A DNA stretch of 64,000 bases from positions 1-64,000 of the forward strand of contig JAIUPA010000027.1 of NCBI GenBank assembly GCA_020161665.1, in the 5' to 3' direction. The notes under the pieces were generated by a model that was not told the origin of the DNA, did not search any database, and saw only the letters and a program-made list of their open reading frames with translations. This document shows, piece by piece, positions 16,245-25,083 of this stretch. The translations under genes and the position numbers were made by a program. Within the stretch, counting starts at the first letter, position 1, and each line of letters starts with the position of its first letter. Origin of the DNA: Pseudomonadota bacterium (GTDB taxonomy: Bacteria; Pseudomonadota; Alphaproteobacteria; Rhizobiales; Rhizobiaceae).

Positions 16245-17133
16245 GGGCCTAGTTGCCACGCTGATCGCCAATCCGTCAAATCCCGTTCTCGTTCCGGCCC
16301 TCGGTGAAGAAGCCGCACGCGTGGCGGGCGGTGCCCGTCTTTACTGGCTGGCCGATGGCATTGCCTGCGACATTCCCCTGCCGGAAGGCACTGACCCGGA
16401 GGAAGCGGAAGCCGCCATCCGCACCGTGATTGCCGGAAAGCCCATCGACCTCGTTGTGCAGGAAGAGGAAACACGCCGCAAGTCGCTGCTGATTGCCGAT
16501 ATGGATTCGACCATGATCGGACAGGAATGCATTGATGAACTGGCCGCTGAAGTGGGGCTGAAGGAAAAGGTCTCGCTGATCACCGCCCGCGCCATGAATG
16601 GCGAAATCGCTTTCGAACCGGCGCTGCGTGAGCGCGTCGCCCTGCTCAAGGGCCTTCCGGTCGCCGTCATCAGCGAAGTGATCGAAAAGCGCATCACGCT
16701 GACCCCCGGCGGCAAGGAACTGGTGGCCACCATGCGGGCCAAGGGCGGCTATGCCGCTCTGGTTTCGGGTGGCTTTACCGCCTTTACCAGCCGGGTTGCC
16801 GAGATGATCGGCTTTGACGAGAACCGCGCCAACACGCTCGTTGAAGAAGATGGCAAGCTGGCCGGCATCGTCACCGATCCGATCCTTGGCCGCGAAGCCA
16901 AGGTGGAAGCGCTGGAAGAGATTGCGGCCAAGCTGGGCATCACGCCGGCCGATGCCATGGCTGTCGGGGATGGCGCAAACGACCTCGGCATGATCCAGCT
17001 GGCCGGTTCAGGCGTGGCGCTGCACGCCAAGCCCGCTGTGGCGGCAGAGGCGCGCATGCGCATCGATCACGGCGACCTGACGGCGCTTCTCTACATTCAG
17101 GGCTATCGCAAGTCGGACTTCGTAACGGCCTGA
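16243..17133 (+). CDS. serB: Phosphoserine phosphatase
   Basis: SerB hydrolyses O-phospho-L-serine to L-serine, the last step of serine synthesis. The 296-residue protein has an N-terminal ACT-like extension of about 80 residues and the HAD core. Motif I is DMDST with the catalytic Asp86 and acid Asp88; GLKEKVSLITARAMNGEIAF follows; motif II is in LVSGGFTAFT; motif III/IV is VGDGANDLGMI. The start MGLVATLIANPSNPV matches the usual rhizobial SerB start. Its ATG overlaps the divergent miaA ATG, so both mRNAs need promoters lying inside the other gene. A GGCCTGAG/CTCAGGCC hairpin overlaps its stop. Confidence 0.95.
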   Translation: MGLVATLIANPSNPVLVPALGEEAARVAGGARLYWLADGIACDIPLPEGTDPEEAEAAIRTVIAGKPIDLVVQEEETRRKSLLIADMDSTMIGQECIDELAAEVGLKEKVSLITARAMNGEIAFEPALRERVALLKGLPVAVISEVIEKRITLTPGGKELVATMRAKGGYAALVSGGFTAFTSRVAEMIGFDENRANTLVEEDGKLAGIVTDPILGREAKVEALEEIAAKLGITPADAMAVGDGANDLGMIQLAGSGVALHAKPAVAAEARMRIDHGDLTALLYIQGYRKSDFVTA

Positions 17134-17147
17134 GTTATCCTCAGGCC
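17127..17147. terminator. Hairpin between convergent serB and degP
   Basis: GGCCTGAG (17127-17134) pairs perfectly with CTCAGGCC (17140-17147) around TTATC. It overlaps the serB stop codon. No T-run, so it is probably a weak or bidirectional transcript end. Confidence 0.4.
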
Positions 17148-17154
17148 GATGACC

Positions 17155-18696
17155 TTACTCCAACGGCAGGCCGATGAAACGCAGGTCGCCGTTGGGGGCC
17201 GCCACCATGACATGGGCGCTGCGTCGGCCTTCCTTCTTCAGCGCATCGATGCGGTCCAGCGCATCCTGCGGCACGGCAATGAATTCCTGACCGATCTCGA
17301 CCACCACGTCGCCGGTCTTGAAGCCGTTCTTGGCCGCCGCTGATCCCGGCTCGACCGCCGTCACGACCACACCCTCGACCGTCTCGGCAACCTTGAACTT
17401 GGCGCGCGTCTCGTCATCGAGGAAAGAGACGGTGAGGCCGAGGAAGCTTGCCACCTCCAGCGTATCGCCGTCCTCGCCCATATCCTCCTCCGGTGCCTGC
17501 TCCTTGGTGCGCGGCATGGGCTGGGCGTCGCTTTCATCGTTCTCCGTCGCCTTGGGCTTGTCGCCTGCCGGAGCCTTGGCCTTTTCCTGATCCTCAAGAC
17601 GGCCAAGCGTGATCTTCACGGCCTCTTCCTTACCGCCGCGCAGCACCTTCGCGTCCACCGCCGCACCAATCGGGCTTTCCGCTACGATGCGCTGCAGGTC
17701 GCGCGTATCGCCAACCTTCTTGCCGTTGAAGCTGATGATCACGTCACCCGGCTTCAACTCGCCCTTGGCCACCGGCCCGCCTTCGATGACACCCGCCACC
17801 AGCGCACCGCCCGCCTTGTCAAGGTTGAGGCTCTTGGCGACTTCCGGCGTCACCGCCTGAATGCGCACGCCAAGCCAGCCGCGCCGCGTCTCGCCATATT
17901 CCGAAAGCTGCTGCACGATATTGGCGGCCAGTTCCGTCGGCACGGCAAAGCCGATGCCGATCGAGCCACCCGAGGGCGAAATGATCGCCGTGTTGATGCC
18001 GATAACCTCACCCTTCATGTTAAAGAGCGGGCCACCCGAATTGCCCTTGTTGATGGCCGCATCGGTCTGGATGAAATTGTCATAGGGACCGGCATTGATG
18101 TTACGGCCACGCGCCGAAACAATGCCCACCGTCACCGATCCGCCAAGGCCGAACGGGTTACCGATAGCCATCACCCAGTCGCCAATGCGCATCTTGGTGG
18201 AATCGCCGAACTTCACGGCCTTCAGCGGCTTCTTCGGCTCCACCTTCAAGACGGAAAGGTCCGTCTTGGTGTCGGTGCCCAAAAGCTTGGCGGGCAGTGT
18301 CGTACCATCGGCAAAGATCACATCGATGGAATCCGCGCCTTCGATGACGTGGTTGTTGGTCACAACCAACCCCTCCTCATCGATGACGAAACCGGAGCCC
18401 AGCGAACTGACCTTCTGATTGCCCTTGTCCTTGCCCTCACCCTTGAAGAAGTCTTCGAACAGGTCCTCGAAGGGCGAACCGTTCGGCACGGTCGGCGATG
18501 GCGTGCCATCGGCCCCCTTCACCTTCTGCGAGGTGGAAATATTGACGACCGCATCAAGCAATCCTTCGGCGAGATCAGCAACCGATTCCGGCCCCTGCGC
18601 GGCGGCGGTTGATACGCCCGCCAGCGGCGTGGCCACCAATGCGCCCGCCACCATCATCACGCCCGCCAGTCGCGGAAGGAAATGCGAAATGCTCAT
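17155..18696 (-). CDS. Periplasmic Do-like serine protease (DegP/HtrA family)
   Basis: This 513-residue periplasmic chaperone-protease degrades or refolds damaged envelope proteins. The signal peptide covers about residues 1-33 (ends VSTAAA). The catalytic triad is visible: His116 in VVTNNHVIEG, Asp146 in KTDLSVLKV, Ser220 in NKGNSGGPLF. Two PDZ domains follow, the first from about residue 285 (GWLGVRIQAVTPEVAKSL), the second at the C-terminus (GSAAAKNGFKTGDVVVEIG). They are joined by an acidic linker rich in Glu and Asp. It sits downstream of hflK-hflC-DUF2065, a common alphaproteobacterial membrane quality-control block. Several DegP paralogues usually exist in rhizobia, so I give no symbol. 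Confidence 0.95.
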   Translation of the reverse strand: MSISHFLPRLAGVMMVAGALVATPLAGVSTAAAQGPESVADLAEGLLDAVVNISTSQKVKGADGTPSPTVPNGSPFEDLFEDFFKGEGKDKGNQKVSSLGSGFVIDEEGLVVTNNHVIEGADSIDVIFADGTTLPAKLLGTDTKTDLSVLKVEPKKPLKAVKFGDSTKMRIGDWVMAIGNPFGLGGSVTVGIVSARGRNINAGPYDNFIQTDAAINKGNSGGPLFNMKGEVIGINTAIISPSGGSIGIGFAVPTELAANIVQQLSEYGETRRGWLGVRIQAVTPEVAKSLNLDKAGGALVAGVIEGGPVAKGELKPGDVIISFNGKKVGDTRDLQRIVAESPIGAAVDAKVLRGGKEEAVKITLGRLEDQEKAKAPAGDKPKATENDESDAQPMPRTKEQAPEEDMGEDGDTLEVASFLGLTVSFLDDETRAKFKVAETVEGVVVTAVEPGSAAAKNGFKTGDVVVEIGQEFIAVPQDALDRIDALKKEGRRSAHVMVAAPNGDLRFIGLPLE

Positions 18697-18782
18697 GCCT
18701 CAAGTCCTCATCGCTCGCTTCGCCGACCCGATTGAGAGTGGGAAAGCATCCCGATATCCGGCGAAATTGCCGCAATTATGTT

Positions 18783-18968
18783 TCATGCCCTGATCAGCCA
18801 GACAAGACCCACACCCGCCGCTATGGCAACAAGCCCGGAAAGACGCAACTGCTGTTCGGGGATTGACGGCAAAAGACGCGCCATGGTCACAAGAAAACGA
18901 GGGGCCAGTGCGTACACCAGCCCCTCGATGATCAGGAAAAAGGCGACGCCCGTGAAAAAGTCGGACAT
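18783..18968 (-). CDS. DUF2065 small membrane protein (YjeT-like)
   Basis: This predicts 61 residues with two membrane helices, about residues 3-21 (FFTGVAFFLIIEGLVYALA) and 43-61 (LRLSGLVAIAAGVGLVWLI), joined by a short loop. It matches DUF2065/YjeT, which is found next to hflC in many proteobacteria. The ATG at 18968 gives the usual MxDF start; a GTG at 18983 that overlaps the hflC stop is an alternative and would make translation coupled. The position in the hflK-hflC-DUF2065-degP series suggests a link to FtsH/HflKC quality control, but the molecular role is unknown. Confidence 0.8.
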   Translation of the reverse strand: MSDFFTGVAFFLIIEGLVYALAPRFLVTMARLLPSIPEQQLRLSGLVAIAAGVGLVWLIRA

Positions 18969-18979
18969 GCGCCTGAGAC

Positions 18980-19891
18980 TCACTTGGCCGCAGGAGCCGC
19001 AGGGGCCGCCGCGCCATCGGCATTGCCGAAGTAGCGGAAGAACTGCGAGTTCGGTGAAAGCACCAGCGTCGTATCCGGCGAGGCCATCGAAGCCGCATAG
19101 GCATTCATCGAACGATAGAACTCGAAGAAGCCCGGATCAGCCTTGAACGCATCGCCAAACAGGCGGTTACGCTCGGCATCGCCATCACCGCGCAGGATTT
19201 CGGCATCGCGCTGCGCTTCGGCCACCAGTTCGACCACCTGACGGTCGGCAATGGCGCGGCGACGCTGGCCCTGCTCCTTGCCGCGGGCACGGATCAGTTC
19301 CGCCTCGGCCAGACGTTCGGCCTTCATGCGGTCATAGGTCTGCTGCGAGACTTCCTGCGTGAGATCGGTGCGGCGAATACGGACATCGACGATGGACAGG
19401 CCAAGCGATTCCGCATCGGGCTTCAGGTCGTCACGCACTTCGCCCATCATCGAGGCGCGGGCATCCGAAAGGGCAGCCTCGAAGCCACGCAAACCGTAGA
19501 CGCGGCGCAGCGAGGCGTCGAGACGGGTGCGCAGACGCGATTCCGCCGAGTCGCGATCGCCCGAGACCGTTTCGCGGAAGCGACGCGGATCGGAGATGCG
19601 ATAGACCACGAAGGCATCGACTTCATAGAACTTGCCGCCCGAAACCTGCACGCGGATATCATCGAGATCAAAGCGAAGCGCCAGATCCTCGACATATTGC
19701 ACGCGGTCGGCGTCCATGAAGGCAAACGGAAGCTTGAAGTAGAGGCCGGGCTCCGTCTTCACATCGTAGATGCGACCGAAGCGAACGATGATGGCCTGCT
19801 CACGGGCATTGACGACGAAAATCGAGGACCAGAGAAGCGCGATCAGGCCCAGCACCACGACCAGCAGAATGACAAACCGATTCTGGTTCAT
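18980..19891 (-). CDS. hflC: HflC, membrane modulator of FtsH protease
   Basis: This 303-residue band-7/prohibitin-family (SPFH) protein forms, with HflK, a large cage around FtsH in the inner membrane and modulates degradation of membrane proteins. An N-terminal membrane anchor (residues 6-26, FVILLVVVLGLIALLWSSIF) is followed by the SPFH domain (VNAREQAIIVRFGRI) and a long charged coiled coil containing SQQTYDRMKAERLAEAELIR. The C-terminus is Ala-rich. Its start overlaps the hflK stop by 4 bases (ATGA), and DUF2065 follows almost directly. Confidence 0.95.
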   Translation of the reverse strand: MNQNRFVILLVVVLGLIALLWSSIFVVNAREQAIIVRFGRIYDVKTEPGLYFKLPFAFMDADRVQYVEDLALRFDLDDIRVQVSGGKFYEVDAFVVYRISDPRRFRETVSGDRDSAESRLRTRLDASLRRVYGLRGFEAALSDARASMMGEVRDDLKPDAESLGLSIVDVRIRRTDLTQEVSQQTYDRMKAERLAEAELIRARGKEQGQRRRAIADRQVVELVAEAQRDAEILRGDGDAERNRLFGDAFKADPGFFEFYRSMNAYAASMASPDTTLVLSPNSQFFRYFGNADGAAAPAAPAAK

Positions 19892-20994
19892 GGCGTGTTG
19901 CCTCCCTGCGTGGCGGTCGCCGGGCGACCGATTTCATTCAGCGGCAGGTAAGGCACGACGCCGCCCTGCTTCTCATCGATAATGACCTTCTTGGCATCCT
20001 TCATAACGGATTCCATGGTCTCGATATAAAGGCGCGTGCGCGTCACATCCGGAGCCTGCTTGTAGGCTTCGTAGATCGCGGTGAAGCGCTTGGCCTCACC
20101 GTCGGCTTCCTTGACGACACGATCCTTGTAGGCGCTGGCCTCTTCGCGAACCTGTGCGGCCTGACCACGCGCCTGACCCAGCTTCTGGTTGGCGTACTGG
20201 TTGGCCTCTTCCACGAAGCGGTCCTCATCCTGCTCGGCGCGCTGCACTTCATCGAAGGCATCGGCCACATCACGCGGCGGAGCGGCATCCTCGATGGCAA
20301 TCGCGTTGACGGCAATCCCGGCACCGTAATGGTCCATCGTCTGCTGGATGGTCGCCTTCACGTCAGCGGCAATCGCCTGACGGTTATCGCGGAAGATGTC
20401 CTGCGCCGGACGGCGACCGACAACCTCGCGCATAGCGCTTTCCGCCACCTGCTGCAGGGTCTGCGGCGGGCTTTCCAGATTGAAGAGATACTGCGTCGGA
20501 TCGGTGATCGTATAGAGAACCGAGAACTGCACGTTGACGATGTTCTGGTCGCCCGTCAGCATCAAGCCGGCATTGGAATTGGAGCCTGCACGGGCGCCAA
20601 TGTTCTGCTGCTGCTCCGTCACCTTGACGATTTCCACCTGATCAATCGGCCAGAAGTGGAAATGCAGGCCCGGCATGGAAATTTCCTGCTGCGGCTTGCC
20701 GAAGCGAAGCTCGACAGCCCGTTCGTCCGGCTGCACGGTATAAATGGCCTGCGTTAGCCAGAAAGCGGCCAGAAGCGCCAGACCAACGAGGACGACCCCG
20801 CCATTCAGGCCACCGGGCACGATATTCTTCAGCTGGTCCTGACCGCGCCGCAGAATTTCATCGAGATCCGGCGGGCCGCCATTTCCACCGCCACGAGGCC
20901 GGTTGGGACCTTTGCCCCAAGGCCCCTGATTATTGCCACCGCCTCCGCCGCCGCCGCCCCAAGGGCCGCCGCCGTTTTGATTGCTCCAGGGCAT
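19888..20994 (-). CDS. hflK: HflK, membrane modulator of FtsH protease
   Basis: HflK is the partner of HflC in the FtsH supercomplex. The protein has 368 residues. The first 55 are very Gly/Asn/Pro-rich (WSNQNGGGPWGGGGGGGGNN), typical of HflK, then one membrane helix at about 68-88 (GGVVLVGLALLAAFWLTQAI), the SPFH domain (VQPDERAVELRFGKP) and a coiled coil with EVQRAEQDEDRFVEEANQYA. The ATG at 20994 is preceded by AGAGGA with a 4-base gap. It probably heads the hflKC-DUF2065-degP transcript. folA and thyA lie upstream on the same strand with a 174-base gap. Confidence 0.95.
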   Translation of the reverse strand: MPWSNQNGGGPWGGGGGGGGNNQGPWGKGPNRPRGGGNGGPPDLDEILRRGQDQLKNIVPGGLNGGVVLVGLALLAAFWLTQAIYTVQPDERAVELRFGKPQQEISMPGLHFHFWPIDQVEIVKVTEQQQNIGARAGSNSNAGLMLTGDQNIVNVQFSVLYTITDPTQYLFNLESPPQTLQQVAESAMREVVGRRPAQDIFRDNRQAIAADVKATIQQTMDHYGAGIAVNAIAIEDAAPPRDVADAFDEVQRAEQDEDRFVEEANQYANQKLGQARGQAAQVREEASAYKDRVVKEADGEAKRFTAIYEAYKQAPDVTRTRLYIETMESVMKDAKKVIIDEKQGGVVPYLPLNEIGRPATATQGGNTP

Positions 20995-21168
20995 CAAATC
21001 CTCTTTTCGCATCTTCATTGCGTTCTTCGTCCAGAAGGATGAAGAAACCTGATGGCCTCGTTATAGGGAGGCCGCCCCCTGCTTTCAACGCTGAGCGGCA
21101 AAAGCAAAAGTGATTTCAGGTAAAATAGTTGTCAGATGGCGAAGACAAGGGGACAGATCGATGAGACT

Positions 21169-21693
21169 TCACGCCCGGCGACGGTAAACCGTGTAAACCG
21201 TAGCGCTCGTGTCCTTTTCGCCCGCGGGCACGTCGGTTGCCTCGACAACCTCGAAAACCGACAAATCGACCGGACCGAAAAAGGCATCTCCCCCTTCCGG
21301 CTCAGCATCCACATGGGTGACGTGCAGCACATCCGCCAGCGGCAACGCCTGCCGGTAAATTTCGCCGCCACCGATGACGCAAACCTCATCCGCGCCGCTT
21401 TCGGCGGCGAGCGCCTGCGCCTTGGCCAACCCCTCGTCCAGCGATGCAACGGCAAAGACATTCTCGAACGGGGTGACAAAGGCTGCCGGATCGCGCGTCA
21501 CGACGATATGCGGACGCCCCGGCAAGGGCTTCGGAAAGGTCTCGAAGGTCTTTCGCCCGACAATCAGCGGCTTGCCCATGGTCAGCGCCTTGAAGCGCTT
21601 CAGGTCGCTGGACAGTTTCCACGGCATATCGCCATCACGGCCGATGACGCCATTCTTCGCAACGGCAACAACCAGAATAACCGGCACACTCAT
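21169..21693 (-). CDS. folA: Dihydrofolate reductase
   Basis: FolA reduces 7,8-dihydrofolate to tetrahydrofolate with NADPH, restoring the folate oxidised by thymidylate synthase. The protein has 174 residues. Landmarks are the Met20-type loop [14 protein letters not shown], the substrate-binding acid Asp30 (Asp27 in E. coli), [20 protein letters not shown] for [13 protein letters not shown], and [14 protein letters not shown] FG loop. Its start overlaps the thyA stop (ATGA), so thyA-folA is a coupled pair, a common and logical arrangement. Confidence 0.95.
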   Translation of the reverse strand: MSVPVILVVAVAKNGVIGRDGDMPWKLSSDLKRFKALTMGKPLIVGRKTFETFPKPLPGRPHIVVTRDPAAFVTPFENVFAVASLDEGLAKAQALAAESGADEVCVIGGGEIYRQALPLADVLHVTHVDAEPEGGDAFFGPVDLSVFEVVEATDVPAGEKDTSATVYTVYRRRA

Positions 21694-22484
21694 ACCGCCA
21701 CCGGCGCCTTGATATGCGGTTCGGGATCATAGCCCTTGAGGGTGAAATCCTCGAAGCGGAAGGCAAAGAGGTCATCCACCTCGGGGTTGATCTCCAGCAC
21801 CGGCAGCGCGCGCGGGCTGCGGGAAAGCTGCGTGCGCACCTGATCGAAGTGGTTGTGATAGATATGCGCATCGCCGAATGTATGGACGAAATCGCCGGGC
21901 TTCAGCCCCACGACCTGCGCCACCATCATCGTCAGCAGCGCGTAGGAGGCAATGTTGAACGGCACACCGAGGAAAATGTCCGCCGACCGCTGGTAAAGCT
22001 GGCAGGAAAGCTTGCCGTCCGACACATAGAACTGGAACAGGCAGTGGCAGGGCGGCAGCGCCATTTCATCCACCAGCGCCGGGTTCCAGGCCGAAACGAT
22101 GTGACGGCGTGAATTGGGATTCTTGCGCAAAGCTTCGACAAGCCCGGCAATCTGGTCGATATGTCGCCCGTCAGGCGCGGGCCAGGAGCGCCACTGATAG
22201 CCGTAAACCGGGCCAAGATCGCCCTTCTCGTCCGCCCACTCATCCCAGATCGAAACGCCGTTCTCCTTGAGGTAAGCAATGTTCGTCTCGCCCTTCAGGA
22301 ACCACAGGAGTTCGTAGATGATCGAGCGCAGGTGAAGCTTCTTTGTCGTCAGAACCGGAAAGCCCTGCGACAGATCAAACCGCATCTGATAGCCAAACAC
22401 GGAACGCGTCCCCGTGCCGGTGCGATCACCCCGGTCCGTGCCGTTTTCCATCACATGGGTCAGAAGGTCGAGATACTGGCGCAA
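21690..22484 (-). CDS. thyA: Thymidylate synthase
   Basis: ThyA methylates dUMP to dTMP with 5,10-methylenetetrahydrofolate. Starting from TTG at 22484 the protein is 264 residues, the same length as E. coli ThyA, and the catalytic cysteine ([11 protein letters not shown]) then falls at Cys146 as in E. coli. GAGGA lies 8 bases before this TTG. A TTG 7 codons further upstream is less likely because the ribosome site would fall inside the gene. Other motifs are [17 protein letters not shown], the dUMP-binding [10 protein letters not shown], and [20 protein letters not shown]. The gene overlaps folA by 4 bases. Confidence 0.95.
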   Translation of the reverse strand: MRQYLDLLTHVMENGTDRGDRTGTGTRSVFGYQMRFDLSQGFPVLTTKKLHLRSIIYELLWFLKGETNIAYLKENGVSIWDEWADEKGDLGPVYGYQWRSWPAPDGRHIDQIAGLVEALRKNPNSRRHIVSAWNPALVDEMALPPCHCLFQFYVSDGKLSCQLYQRSADIFLGVPFNIASYALLTMMVAQVVGLKPGDFVHTFGDAHIYHNHFDQVRTQLSRSPRALPVLEINPEVDDLFAFRFEDFTLKGYDPEPHIKAPVAV

Positions 22485-22663
22485 GGGTCTATCCTCGAAA
22501 GGCAAAGCGGCCCCGACGAAGGGCCGCGATTGTCTGGATCAATAGGCAAAGCGATAAAGCCAGAACGCGTCCGGGGAAATGCCTTGCCGGTCTTATCCAG
22601 TGGTTTGATGGGCGAAGGCCAAACGCGTTTGACCATCGAGGCATCCGTGTATCGAACACCGCC

Positions 22664-22781
22664 CCATCATCATCCTCGGGATTGCCCCGAGGGTCCATGA
22701 TCGCAAACCCTCAGGCATGGTCGGCCAAGCCCGGCCATGCCGAGAAGAGAGGTTTGCGATCTTTGTCAGCAGTCTGACGAT
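22664..22781 (+). repeat. RIME-like element, copy B
   Basis: The first hairpin is CCTCGGG/CCCGAGG (22674-22680 and 22686-22692); the second is GGCATGGTCGG/CCGGCCATGCC (22714-22724 and 22731-22741, one wobble pair). They are followed by GAGAGGTTTGCGA and TTTGTCAGCAGTCTGAC. Same order, spacing and flanks as copy A at 7259-7372. It fills the space between thyA and the DUF2853 gene. Confidence 0.72.
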
Positions 22782-23089
22782 CAAAGATCGCCGAGCTTGC
22801 CCAGTTCCTTGGCCACGAGATAGTAGAAGGTCACGCGTGACTTGGTCTTGTCGGCCGCCATGGCCTTGGCAACGGCAGCAACGGCCTTGTCGGCAGCATC
22901 GCCCGTCACGCCCAGCTTCTTGCCGCACCACTTTTCCTTGACGCGTTCCAGTTCTTCCGGATCGCTGGCGGCAACAAGCGACGAATCCTTGTTGCGAAGG
23001 GCAATGCCCAGATGGTTGACGATCTTCTTGACCACGGCCTCATCGGCGCTCGGGTCATAAATCTTCACATCGGCAAGATAATCGGTCAT
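22781..23089 (-). CDS. DUF2853-family protein
   Basis: This predicts a 102-residue soluble, charged protein. It starts MTDYLADVKIYDPSADEAVV and contains VNHLGIALRNKDSSLVAASDPEELERVKEKW and a helical C-terminus (AADKAVAAVAKAMAADKTKS, then RVTFYYLVAKELG). The pattern fits the DUF2853 family of small helical proteins, known from structure but without an assigned function. The ATG at 23089 is preceded by AGAGGAAG; an upstream in-frame extension is unlikely. The gene stands alone, between a RIME-like repeat and the divergent tmRNA gene. Confidence 0.8.
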   Translation of the reverse strand: MTDYLADVKIYDPSADEAVVKKIVNHLGIALRNKDSSLVAASDPEELERVKEKWCGKKLGVTGDAADKAVAAVAKAMAADKTKSRVTFYYLVAKELGKLGDL

Positions 23090-23235
23090 GGCTTCCTCTC
23101 TTTGATGTGGCCCGGAAACCGCAGACCGGCCCGGACTCATACCCACCTCTGAAAAGAGAATGGGTCAGCCCTAAACGTCCGTCAAGGCGGCGGAATTCTT
23201 TTCCATAGCGCCACGACACACCTTTTCTTGAAGAG

Positions 23236-23600
23236 CAGAACACCCTATATGGACGTTGCCGGACTTGATCCGGCTATGGCGATAAATGGCCTTTGTAATA
23301 AGCCTATTGGACCCGGGGGCGGTACCCGGCGCCTCCACCAGAAACCGGCGGCCAGCCTTGAAGGCCGGCTTCTGATGGGGGCGAAATAGGATCGACAAGG
23401 GTGTAAAGATTGGACTTTCGCTCGGCATGATACCGCCGTTATCGGGTCACAAGTGTAGTTGCAAACGACAACAACGCTAAGGAATATGCTCTCGCTGCCT
23501 AATGGCGGTGCGGGAATTCCGACCTAAGTCCTTCTGGTTAGCACCTTGAGGCGGGGTTCGGAGGTACCTGGCAACAGAAACCTCCACTTCTCTCCCACGA
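23236..23600 (+). ncRNA. ssrA: Circularly permuted two-piece tmRNA
   Basis: tmRNA rescues stalled ribosomes and tags the unfinished protein for ClpXP. The permuted alphaproteobacterial form is clear. The acceptor piece comes first and ends in CCA at 23340; its T-stem is CCGGG/CCCGG (23313-23317, 23325-23329). After a 36-base spacer the coding piece begins GGGGGCG at 23377. GGGGGCG pairs with CGCCTCC (23330-23336), and the third pair is G-U, the alanyl-tRNA synthetase identity element. The tag frame starts at GCA 23461 and reads ANDNNAKEYALAA, stop TAA at 23500-23502. The outer ends are approximate. The tag ends in the LAA signal read by ClpX and SspB; sspB is at 30068. Confidence 0.95.
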
Positions 23601-23609
23601 TCAACGTCC

Positions 23610-23954
23610 CTGCCCTTTTTTGAACCGCGCTGGCTTTGCCAATGCGTCATATTGTTTTTTATTTCATTTCAGATTGCATACAATCGTGATGTCATTTTGG
23701 CGCCAAAGACTAGTTTTTATGCACTCAAATTTTTGCATTTGTTCAAACTATCGGCAAATTCAATTCCGACAATTTGAATCGTGATTAGGCGCTAACCAGC
23801 AGAGGCTTATTTTCGCGAATTTTTATTGCCTTTAAAAACAATCACCTGGACGAAAATTGACCCGAAAGGCACCGGATCGGCCGCAAAATTCGTCCCGCGT
23901 CGCAACATCTGGCACGCGGGCTGCAACGGTATGAGCAGAACACGAGGGAAGCTC
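23610..23954. other. AT-rich region upstream of the ABC importer operon
   Basis: Between the tmRNA and the ABC ATPase lies about 340 bases, strongly AT-rich from 23640 to 23830. The only clear element is GATTG-CATA-CAATC (23672-23685), a perfect 5+5 inverted repeat resembling GntR-type operators. No gene is visible. Confidence 0.5.
23672..23685. promoter_or_regulatory. Inverted repeat, GntR-like operator candidate
   Basis: GATTGCATACAATC: arms GATTG/CAATC around CATA. FadR/GntR-family repressors often bind TTGTATACAA-like sites. No regulator gene lies nearby, so the assignment is by shape only. Confidence 0.35.
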
Positions 23955-25043
23955 ATGACGAAAGCCGCCGAAATCGACATCGTTTCCGTCTCCAAGATTT
24001 ATGGACAGACGACCGCCGTTCACGCCATCAGCCTGAAAATTCCGGCAGGCAGCTATTGCTGCCTTCTCGGACCATCGGGCTGCGGCAAAACCTCGACGCT
24101 GCGCATGATTGCCGGCCATGAGAGCATTTCCGAAGGCGATATCCGCCTTGGCACCAAAGTGGTGACGGATCTGCCGCCTGCCCGTCGTGGCACGGCCATG
24201 ATGTTCCAGTCCTACGCCCTCTTCCCGCATCTCGATCTCATCGACAACGTCGCCTTCAGCCTCAAGATGAAGGGGGTGGAGAAGGAAGAGCGTCGCCGCA
24301 AGGCGCTTGAAATGCTGCAGCTCATGCAGCTTGAGCCCTACGCCACACGCCGCCCGGCCCAGCTTTCCGGCGGCCAGCAGCAGCGCGTCGCTCTGGCCCG
24401 CGCCCTGATCACCGATCCGGAAGCGCTCCTCCTCGATGAACCGCTCTCGGCGCTCGATCCCTTCCTGAAAATCCGCATGCGCGCCGAACTCAAGAAGCTA
24501 CAAACGACGCTCGGCATCACCTTCGTGCACGTGACCCACAGCCAGGAAGAGGCCATGGCGCTGGCCGATATTGTCGTGGTGATGAACGACGGACGCATTG
24601 AACAGGCCGCCCATCCGCGCACCGTCTTCGAACGTCCCGCCACGGCCTTCGTCGCCCGTTTCATGGGCGACCATAACGTGATCACCGGCCGCGTGGTCGA
24701 AAAGGTCGAAAACGGCATCATCATTGAGGTTCCCGGCGGTGGCCGCTTCCAAGCCATTGATGGCACCGGCGAAATCGGTGACGCGGCAGACATCGCCGTT
24801 CGCACCGACCGCGTCATGCTCGCCGAAACGTCGGCCCCGACGCTCGGCTTCACCGGCATCGTCCAGAACGTCGAATATCGCGGCTCGTCCGTGAAAATGG
24901 TCGTGTCCGGCGCGGGCATCGAAGATTTTACGCTGATCATTTCCGACGCCGCTTTCTTCGCCAATCCGGTCAAGATGGGCGATGCGGTGCCGCTGTCCTG
25001 GAATTCCGGGGACGCCATCGTCCTCGGACGCATCACCCACTGA
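23955..25043 (+). CDS. ABC importer ATP-binding protein (PotA-like)
   Basis: This predicts a 362-residue ATPase of the spermidine/putrescine-iron(III) importer class. Walker A is GPSGCGKT (39-46), the Q-loop is [12 protein letters not shown], the signature is LSGGQQQR, Walker B is [12 protein letters not shown], and the switch His is in HVTHSQEE. The last 110 residues form the TOBE domain. The ATG at 23955 has GAGGGA 5 bases upstream; longer versions run into AT-rich non-coding sequence. It is the first gene of a tight operon with a Tat-exported binding protein, two permeases, a hydantoin-type racemase and an acetyltransferase. Confidence 0.93.
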   Translation: MTKAAEIDIVSVSKIYGQTTAVHAISLKIPAGSYCCLLGPSGCGKTSTLRMIAGHESISEGDIRLGTKVVTDLPPARRGTAMMFQSYALFPHLDLIDNVAFSLKMKGVEKEERRRKALEMLQLMQLEPYATRRPAQLSGGQQQRVALARALITDPEALLLDEPLSALDPFLKIRMRAELKKLQTTLGITFVHVTHSQEEAMALADIVVVMNDGRIEQAAHPRTVFERPATAFVARFMGDHNVITGRVVEKVENGIIIEVPGGGRFQAIDGTGEIGDAADIAVRTDRVMLAETSAPTLGFTGIVQNVEYRGSSVKMVVSGAGIEDFTLIISDAAFFANPVKMGDAVPLSWNSGDAIVLGRITH

Positions 25044-25083
25044 CCCCACAGTTCAAACAGTTGCTGAACAAGGAGACCTTCGC

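Noticed and set aside
17149..18696. Calling the protease degP by symbol
   Set aside because: Rhizobia usually carry several Do-like proteases; the family is certain but the orthologue is not.
23227..23251. TTGAAG ... TATATG as a tmRNA promoter
   Set aside because: The spacing is only about 12 bases, too short for a sigma-70 promoter; the real promoter may lie further upstream.
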